Part shown: in pieces, positions 1 through 4,120 of the stretch
Layout of the letters: every line of letters starts with the position of its first letter
How positions within the stretch are numbered: the first letter of the stretch is position 1
Assembly: GCA_937928335.1 (NCBI GenBank)
Contig: CALFWN010000314.1
Span: forward strand, 1 to 5,692
DNA from: an uncultured Litoreibacter sp.
Lineage (GTDB): Bacteria > Pseudomonadota > Alphaproteobacteria > Rhodobacterales > Rhodobacteraceae
Direction of reading: 5' to 3'
Length of the DNA: 5,692 nucleotides
Notes under the pieces: model-generated
Database searches by the model: none
Told to the model about the DNA's origin: nothing
Seen by the model: the letters and a program-made list of their open reading frames with translations, nothing else
Program-made: the position numbers and the translations under genes

Positions 1-96
1 GGCCCTGCGGCGGCGATGTCGCTGATCTATTTCGCCATCACCCTGCTGGTGTCGTGGCTGTTCTACACCCTGATGACCAAGGATGACGCGAAATGA
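1..96 (+). CDS. glpP: ABC transporter permease, C-terminal fragment (GlpP-like)
   Basis: Only the last 31 codons are in the window; the gene begins upstream. The visible peptide has one hydrophobic stretch (SLIYFAITLLVSWLFYTL) followed by a short charged tail ending TKDDAK. This fits the last membrane helix and cytoplasmic end of a MalF-type inner-membrane permease. Its stop codon overlaps the start of the next permease gene in an ATGA (93-96), as usual for paired permease subunits of carbohydrate ABC importers. Assignment to GlpP, the partner of GlpQ in glycerol uptake, rests on the neighbours and not on this fragment itself, so the symbol is an inference. Confidence 0.6.
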   Translation, partial: GPAAAMSLIYFAITLLVSWLFYTLMTKDDAK

Positions 97-890
97 GAAA
101 AAGGTCCATCATACCAATCCTCTACATCGCCTTCCTGATGCTGCCGATCTACTGGCTGGTGGCGATGAGCTTCAAGACCACCAACGAAATCCTGTCGGGC
201 TTTTCGCTGTTCCCGCAGACCTTCACGCTGGAGAATTACCGCGTCATCTTCACCGACCCAAGCTGGTATTGGGGCTATATCAACTCGATCATCTACGTGT
301 CGCTGAACACGGTGATTTCCATCACCGTCGCCCTGCCCGCAGCCTACGCCTTTTCGCGCTACAGATTTCTGGGCGACCGCACCTTGTTCTTCTGGCTGTT
401 GACCAACCGCATGGCCCCGGCGGCGGTTTTCGCGCTGCCCTTCTTCCAGCTTTATTCCTCGGTCGGGCTGTTTGACACGCATCTGGCGGTGGCGCTGGCG
501 CATTGCCTCTTTAACATCCCGCTGGCGGTGTGGATTTTGGAAGGGTTCATGGGCGGCGTGCCGAAAGAGCTGGACGAGACGGCCTATGTGGACGGCTACT
601 CCTTCCCGCGCTTCTTTGTGACGATCTTTTTGCCCACGATCAAAGCGGGCGTGGGCGTGGCCGCGTTTTTCTGCTTCATGTTCTCATGGGTGGAGCTGCT
701 GCTGGCCAAGACCCTGACCGCCGTGGCCGCAAAACCCATCGCCGCGACAATGACCAAGACCGCGTCTTCGGCGGGCTATGAGCTGGGCCTGCTGGCCGCC
801 GCCGGGACGCTGACCATCATCCCCGGCGCCATCGTGATCTACTTTGTGCGGAACTATATCGCGAAGGGCTTTGCCCTTGGTCGGGTCTAG
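93..890 (+). CDS. glpQ: Carbohydrate/glycerol ABC transporter permease (GlpQ-like, MalG family)
   Basis: This 265-residue integral membrane permease has a normal length for the MalG/CUT1 type. About six hydrophobic segments are visible (roughly residues 5-26, 66-88, 97-120, 128-150, 185-205 and 236-256). The cytoplasmic EAA loop that docks on the ATPase lies at residues 159-181 (ELDETAYVDG, then the conserved LP at 180-181). The C-terminus NYIAKGFALGRV is typical of the family. From memory the sequence closely resembles GlpQ of the glycerol ABC system of rhizobia and rhodobacteria, and the following DUF2160 gene supports this; a search would settle substrate specificity. AAGGA at 79-83 precedes the ATG, which overlaps the upstream stop codon, so the two permeases are probably translationally coupled. 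A permease for another polyol or sugar is the main alternative. Confidence 0.85.
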   Translation: MRKRSIIPILYIAFLMLPIYWLVAMSFKTTNEILSGFSLFPQTFTLENYRVIFTDPSWYWGYINSIIYVSLNTVISITVALPAAYAFSRYRFLGDRTLFFWLLTNRMAPAAVFALPFFQLYSSVGLFDTHLAVALAHCLFNIPLAVWILEGFMGGVPKELDETAYVDGYSFPRFFVTIFLPTIKAGVGVAAFFCFMFSWVELLLAKTLTAVAAKPIAATMTKTASSAGYELGLLAAAGTLTIIPGAIVIYFVRNYIAKGFALGRV

Positions 891-921
891 GGTCGGGTTA
901 GAAACATGAGGAGGGTGTAAT

Positions 922-1200
922 ATGCTCAGCTGGATGGCCTGGACCTGGCCCACGGGTCTGTTCTTCATCGGGCTTTTCACCGCGATGGCGATCATCACGG
1001 TGATCGAGATCAAAAAGCCCGGCACCTCGGAGCGCAGGGGCGCGCTGGGGCTGACGACGACGCGGGGCGACAGGTTGTTTCTGACCATGCTTGGATCGGC
1101 CTATATTTTCCTCGCCTGGCTTGGGTTCATCGGCGAGCCGCTCTGGTGGCCGCTGGCCATATCGCTGGGCTGGGGCGTGTTTTGCTTCTGGAAAGTGTGA
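922..1200 (+). CDS. glpU: DUF2160 small membrane protein (GlpU-like)
   Basis: This 92-residue protein has three probable membrane helices (about 9-29, 50-70 and 74-90) and a basic, hydrophilic loop (KKPGTSERRG) between the first two. The tryptophan-rich EPLWWPLAISLGWG near the end is characteristic of DUF2160 proteins. Members are encoded next to glycerol ABC transporter permeases, as glpU in the Rhizobium leguminosarum glp operon; their biochemical role is not known to me. An accessory transporter subunit is an inference from context. A strong Shine-Dalgarno, GAGGAGGG at 908-915, sits six bases before the ATG. The gene follows the permease by 31 bases, so the two are probably co-transcribed. 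No convincing terminator follows it. Confidence 0.8.
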   Translation: MLSWMAWTWPTGLFFIGLFTAMAIITVIEIKKPGTSERRGALGLTTTRGDRLFLTMLGSAYIFLAWLGFIGEPLWWPLAISLGWGVFCFWKV

Positions 1201-1205
1201 GAAAC

Positions 1206-1219
1206 CGTTTTGAAAAACG
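1206..1219. repeat. Short palindrome CGTTTT-GA-AAAACG
   Basis: Perfect six-base inverted arms (1206-1211 and 1214-1219) are separated by two bases, just after the glpU stop. It is A/T-rich with no following T-tract, so it makes a poor intrinsic terminator. It overlaps a TTGAAA (1210-1215) that could be a -35 element for the repressor gene downstream. Function is unknown; it may be a protein-binding dyad or chance. Confidence 0.35.
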
Positions 1220-1227
1220 AAACTCTT

Positions 1228-1237
1228 AGTATCTACT
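1228..1237. promoter_or_regulatory. Candidate BlaI/MecI-type operator, AGTA-TC-TACT
   Basis: A perfect four-base dyad (AGTA at 1228-1231, TACT at 1234-1237) with a two-base centre lies 43 bases before the repressor start codon. BlaI/MecI repressors bind short dyads with TAC/GTA half-sites and usually repress their own operon, so position and shape fit. A wider inverted pair, ACTCTT (1222-1227) and AAGAGT (1249-1254), flanks it. A possible -35 (TTGAAA, 1210-1215) lies upstream, but the -10 at the right distance (TCTACT, 1232-1237) is weak. If real, the operator would overlap the -10. This is a prediction only. Confidence 0.4.
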
Positions 1238-1280
1238 CACCCGACATAAAGAGTGAGCGAAACGTCGCGATTGGGATGGT

Positions 1281-1676
1281 ATGAGACAGAAGAAGAAAAG
1301 CGAGCTGCTGACCGAGGTTGAGCTGGAGTTCATGACCCAGCTTTGGGCCTTGGGCGAAGGGACGGTGCGTGACGTGCTGGACCAGCTGCCCGAGGGGCGC
1401 AACCTGGCCTATACATCCGCCGCCACCATCCTGAAAATCCTTGAAACCAAGGAGTTCGTGACCAGCAAGAAGGAAGGCAAACGCCATATCTTCACACCGA
1501 CGCTGGCCAAGGACGCGTATCAGACCCGTTCACTGAAAGACCTTTCCGCAAAGCTGTTTGACGACACGCCCGCCTCGCTGGTGGCGCGTCTGGTCAATGA
1601 TGACAGCCTGACGGAGGAGGCGTTGGGGCAAATCCGGGCACTTGTGGATCGGAGGTTGAAAAATGATACCGGGTGA
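1281..1676 (+). CDS. BlaI/MecI/CopY-family transcriptional repressor
   Basis: This 131-residue cytoplasmic DNA-binding protein has the family's usual size. Residues about 10-75 form a winged helix-turn-helix: LTEVELEFMTQLWALGEG opens the domain, LAYTSAATILKILETKEFV (about 42-60) is the recognition-helix region, and KKEGKRHIFTP is the wing. Residues about 80-127 are helical and would form the dimerisation domain. In characterised relatives the repressor is inactivated when the partner membrane peptidase is triggered; the overlapping downstream gene is such a peptidase, so the two form a signalling pair. The ligand or stress is not evident, and no beta-lactamase or copper-export gene is adjacent, so I assign no symbol. 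The ATG at 1281 is chosen because the domain starts normally from it; the upstream Shine-Dalgarno is only moderate (GGGATGG). Confidence 0.88.
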   Translation: MRQKKKSELLTEVELEFMTQLWALGEGTVRDVLDQLPEGRNLAYTSAATILKILETKEFVTSKKEGKRHIFTPTLAKDAYQTRSLKDLSAKLFDDTPASLVARLVNDDSLTEEALGQIRALVDRRLKNDTG

Positions 1677-2808
1677 CGCTCTCTTAGACGCTTTCCTCAA
1701 TGCCAATATCCTGTTTATCGTCCTGTTCGCGCTTTGGCGCATGGCCCGTTTCGCACTTGAGCGAACCGCGCTGCGACATGCCTACACAACGCAGCTGAAA
1801 CTGCTCAACACCGTGTTTCTTGCGATTGTGTTCTCTCCGTTTTTGATCCTCGGGCTGGGGGCCTTGCAAAACGCCCTGCTGGGGCCGGGCTTCAATGTGA
1901 CCCTGTCTGACATGGTGGTGGCCCATTACCTCAATGGCGGCTTCGAGATGAAGGCCAGCGATTTCGAGCGGCTGTTGTCGCTGCGCGACACGTTCACCGC
2001 CGATGTGATGCGCGCGGGCAGCTGGGTGGCGATGGCCGCTATCGGGGCCTTCGTGATCGGTGTCGCTATCGGGGCCGTGCGGCTTGGGGTCTCGGTCTGT
2101 TGCCTGAGCAGGATCGTGGGTTCCAGCTATGCGTGGCGACAGTTTGGCCGGGTGAAAATCCGGCTGTCCGATCGCTGCCTTGTCCCCTTCTCGACACGCG
2201 GGCTGCGCAATTACTATGTGGTGATCCCGTCAAGCATGTTGGGCAATGCCGCCGAGATGCAGGTCTCCCTTGCGCATGAGTTTCAGCATTTGCGGCAGGG
2301 CGACATTGAGTGGGAAATCCTGCTGGAAGTGCTGAAACCCTTCTTCTTTCTCAACCCGGCCTATCACGCCTGGAAGCGGCAGGTGGAGGACCTGCGCGAG
2401 CTGAGTTGTGATCAGCAGGTTCTCAGCTCGGGCAAAATCACCATCGGCGACTATTGCGAGACCTTGCTGAGCGTGTGTCAGCAGACCCTGCGCCGGGACC
2501 GGACCTTTGTGGTGGCGGTGCCCAAGGTCACATTGGTCACTGCCGACCGCTCTGTGCTGCGAGGCGGCAAGATGAGCTTTCTTGAGCAGCGGATCACCAC
2601 GCTGTTTGACGCGCGGCTGCTGCGCTACCCGCGCCTAGTCTATGCGGCGGCGGTCCTTCCGCTGCTGGCGGCGGTCCTGTTCACCGCAATGGCGATCCAG
2701 AGCCCCGGCGACTGGAGCCATGACCGGCTGATGCTGTCCACGGTGGTCAATCTTGAGCGGCTTGAGGCGATCAACCAGCTGACGACCTTTGGCCGCCTTC
2801 GGCAGTAG
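1663..2808 (+). CDS. BlaR1-like M56 membrane metallopeptidase lacking a penicillin-binding sensor domain
   Basis: This 381-residue membrane protein has hydrophobic segments at about 14-28, 48-68, 120-141 and 326-345. Between the third and fourth lies the M56 zinc peptidase domain: HEFQH at 205-209 (two histidine ligands and catalytic Glu206), a hydrophobic PFFFLNPAYHAWKRQ segment (225-239), and ELSCD (246-250), where Glu246 is the expected third zinc ligand. BlaR1/MecR1 use this peptidase to inactivate their repressor after a sensor domain binds beta-lactam. Here only about 36 residues follow the last helix, whereas BlaR1 carries a sensor of roughly 250 residues, so the signal must differ. 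The extracytoplasmic loop between helices 2 and 3 (about 69-119) could sense something. GGAGG at 1651-1655 supports the ATG; the gene overlaps the repressor by 14 bases, indicating coupled translation. Confidence 0.85.
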   Translation: MIPGDALLDAFLNANILFIVLFALWRMARFALERTALRHAYTTQLKLLNTVFLAIVFSPFLILGLGALQNALLGPGFNVTLSDMVVAHYLNGGFEMKASDFERLLSLRDTFTADVMRAGSWVAMAAIGAFVIGVAIGAVRLGVSVCCLSRIVGSSYAWRQFGRVKIRLSDRCLVPFSTRGLRNYYVVIPSSMLGNAAEMQVSLAHEFQHLRQGDIEWEILLEVLKPFFFLNPAYHAWKRQVEDLRELSCDQQVLSSGKITIGDYCETLLSVCQQTLRRDRTFVVAVPKVTLVTADRSVLRGGKMSFLEQRITTLFDARLLRYPRLVYAAAVLPLLAAVLFTAMAIQSPGDWSHDRLMLSTVVNLERLEAINQLTTFGRLRQ

Positions 2809-2863
2809 CATCAAACCCGCCACTTATCCGCGCAGGGGCAAAGTGGTGATTGCGCCGTAGAGA

Positions 2864-2869
2864 TATAGA
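2864..2869 (+). promoter_or_regulatory. Candidate -10 element (TATAGA) of the repair cassette
   Basis: TATAGA matches four of six consensus -10 bases and overlaps the left half of the LexA box, which is where a repressor should sit. No good -35 hexamer is seen 16-18 bases upstream. Transcription would start near 2876-2878, leaving a leader of about ten bases or fewer before the ATG at 2885, in keeping with the absence of a Shine-Dalgarno. Confidence 0.35.
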
Positions 2870-2882
2870 ACGTACCATGAAC
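2868..2882. promoter_or_regulatory. LexA (SOS) box, GAAC-N7-GAAC
   Basis: A perfect direct repeat of GAAC (2868-2871 and 2879-2882) is separated by exactly seven bases. Alphaproteobacterial LexA, studied in Rhodobacter sphaeroides and in rhizobia, recognises GTTC-N7-GTTC, which reads GAAC-N7-GAAC on the other strand. The box ends two bases before the start codon of a DNA-repair gene and overlaps a possible -10 element. Eight fixed bases with fixed spacing in a 76-base intergenic region are unlikely by chance, and the gene functions fit SOS control. I infer LexA repression of the radical SAM-udgX pair. Confidence 0.75.
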
Positions 2883-2891
2883 AGATGGTAC
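2872..2891. repeat. Perfect 7-base inverted repeat spanning the start codon
   Basis: GTACCAT (2872-2878) and ATGGTAC (2885-2891) are perfect inverted arms around the six-base centre GAACAG. The right arm contains the start codon of the radical SAM gene and the left arm is the seven-base spacer of the LexA box. In a transcript starting upstream, the hairpin would hide the start codon; in a transcript starting near 2876 it could not form completely. Confidence 0.6.
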
Positions 2892-4120
2892 AATATTCGA
2901 CGCAGCAAAAGCTCGCCATTTTGAGCGATGCGGCAAAATATGACGCGTCCTGCGCGTCTTCAGGCTCCACCAAACGCGACTCGCGGGCGGGCAAATCGCT
3001 GGGCTCGAATGAGGGCTCGGGGATATGCCACGCCTATGCGCCGGACGGGCGCTGCATCAGCCTGCTGAAAATCCTGATGACGAATTTCTGCATTTATGAC
3101 TGCACCTATTGCGTGAACCGGGTCTCCTCGAATGTCGCCCGCGCCCGGTTTTCGGTGGATGAGGTGGTGAAGCTGACCATAGATTTCTACCGGCGCAATT
3201 ATATCGAGGGGTTATTCTTATCCTCGGGCGTGATCCGCTCGCCTGACGCCACCATGTCCGACATGGTGCAGATCGCCCGCAAGCTGCGCAAGGAAGAGAA
3301 TTTTCGCGGCTATATCCACCTGAAGACCATCCCCGACGCGGCCCCGGAGCTGATCGCGGAGGCCGGGCTGCTGGCGGATCGGTTGTCAATCAATGTGGAG
3401 CTGCCAACGGATGCGGCCGTGGCCCGGCACGCGCCCGAGAAAGACCCTGCCCAGATCCGCAAGGCAATGGCCGATGTCAGGCTGCGCAAGCAGGAGGCGC
3501 GAGAGCGCAGCTTTACTGGCAAACGCCCGCCGCGCTTTGCGCCTGCGGGACAATCGACGCAGATGATCGTGGGGGCAGATGGCTCGAATGACGCCACCAT
3601 TCTGGGCCAGTCCACCCGGCTTTATTCTGGCTACAAGCTGAAGCGGGTCTATTATTCCGCGTTTTCGCCGATCCCGGACAGCTCTGCCAAGCTGCCGCTG
3701 ATCAGCCCGCCCTTGCAGCGCGAACACCGCCTGTATCAGGCCGACTGGCTGCTGCGGTTTTACGGCTTTGATCTGGCGGAGATCACCTCTGTCACGCCCG
3801 ATGGCAATCTGGATCTGGAGATTGACCCGAAGCTGGCCTGGGCCTTGCAGCACCGAGGGCTGTTTCCGCTGGATGTGAACCGCGCCAGCCGGGAGATGCT
3901 GCTGCGCGTGCCGGGTTTTGGCACCAAGACCGTGGGGCGAATTCTCAGCACGCGGCGGCACCGCGCGGTGCGCTATGAAGACATCGCCCGGATGGGTGGG
4001 TCGATGAAGAAGGCGCGCGCCTTTGTGACGGCGGGCGGCTGGTCGCCCGGCGCGCTGACCGACAGCGCAGATCTGCGCGCGCGCTTCGCCCCGCCGCCCG
4101 AGCAGCTGTCCCTGCTGTGA
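2885..4120 (+). CDS. Putative DNA modification/repair radical SAM protein with C-terminal helix-hairpin-helix
   Basis: This 411-residue protein matches the radical SAM family annotated as linked to uracil-DNA glycosylases (TIGR03916, recognised from memory). The CxxxCxxC motif that binds the 4Fe-4S cluster for S-adenosylmethionine cleavage is Cys69-Cys73-Cys76 (FCIYDCTYC). Family-typical blocks follow: FLSSGVIRSPDATM (111-124), TQMIVGADGSND (225-236) and YYSAFSPIPDS (256-266). Residues about 330-381 form a helix-hairpin-helix DNA-binding region, with the hairpin RVPGFGTKTVGRIL at 341-354. Three more cysteines (23, 48, 57) precede the core motif. The last five residues, QLSLL, resemble a beta-clamp-binding peptide. 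A radical reaction on damaged or modified DNA is inferred; the substrate is unknown. Its stop overlaps the next start in GTGA (4117-4120). No Shine-Dalgarno precedes the ATG; an ATG at 2877 is out of frame. The LexA box upstream suggests SOS induction. Confidence 0.88.
   Translation: MVQYSTQQKLAILSDAAKYDASCASSGSTKRDSRAGKSLGSNEGSGICHAYAPDGRCISLLKILMTNFCIYDCTYCVNRVSSNVARARFSVDEVVKLTIDFYRRNYIEGLFLSSGVIRSPDATMSDMVQIARKLRKEENFRGYIHLKTIPDAAPELIAEAGLLADRLSINVELPTDAAVARHAPEKDPAQIRKAMADVRLRKQEARERSFTGKRPPRFAPAGQSTQMIVGADGSNDATILGQSTRLYSGYKLKRVYYSAFSPIPDSSAKLPLISPPLQREHRLYQADWLLRFYGFDLAEITSVTPDGNLDLEIDPKLAWALQHRGLFPLDVNRASREMLLRVPGFGTKTVGRILSTRRHRAVRYEDIARMGGSMKKARAFVTAGGWSPGALTDSADLRARFAPPPEQLSLL

Noticed and set aside
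1218..1263. CGAAAC direct repeats 40 bases apart (1218-1223 and 1258-1263)
   Set aside because: Short and without a known binding-site match; likely chance in this A-rich spacer.
2792..2803. GCCG-CCTT-CGGC hairpin at the end of the M56 peptidase gene
   Set aside because: Only four pairs, inside the coding sequence, with no T-tract; such hairpins are common in GC-rich DNA.
2820..2846. CCACTT / AAGTGG inverted repeat after the M56 peptidase gene, considered as a terminator
   Set aside because: The stem has six pairs with a 15-base loop and no T-run follows, so it is too weak to call a terminator.
2877..2879. ATG upstream of the chosen radical SAM start codon
   Set aside because: It is in a different reading frame from the radical SAM gene, and the family-typical N-terminus starts naturally at 2885.
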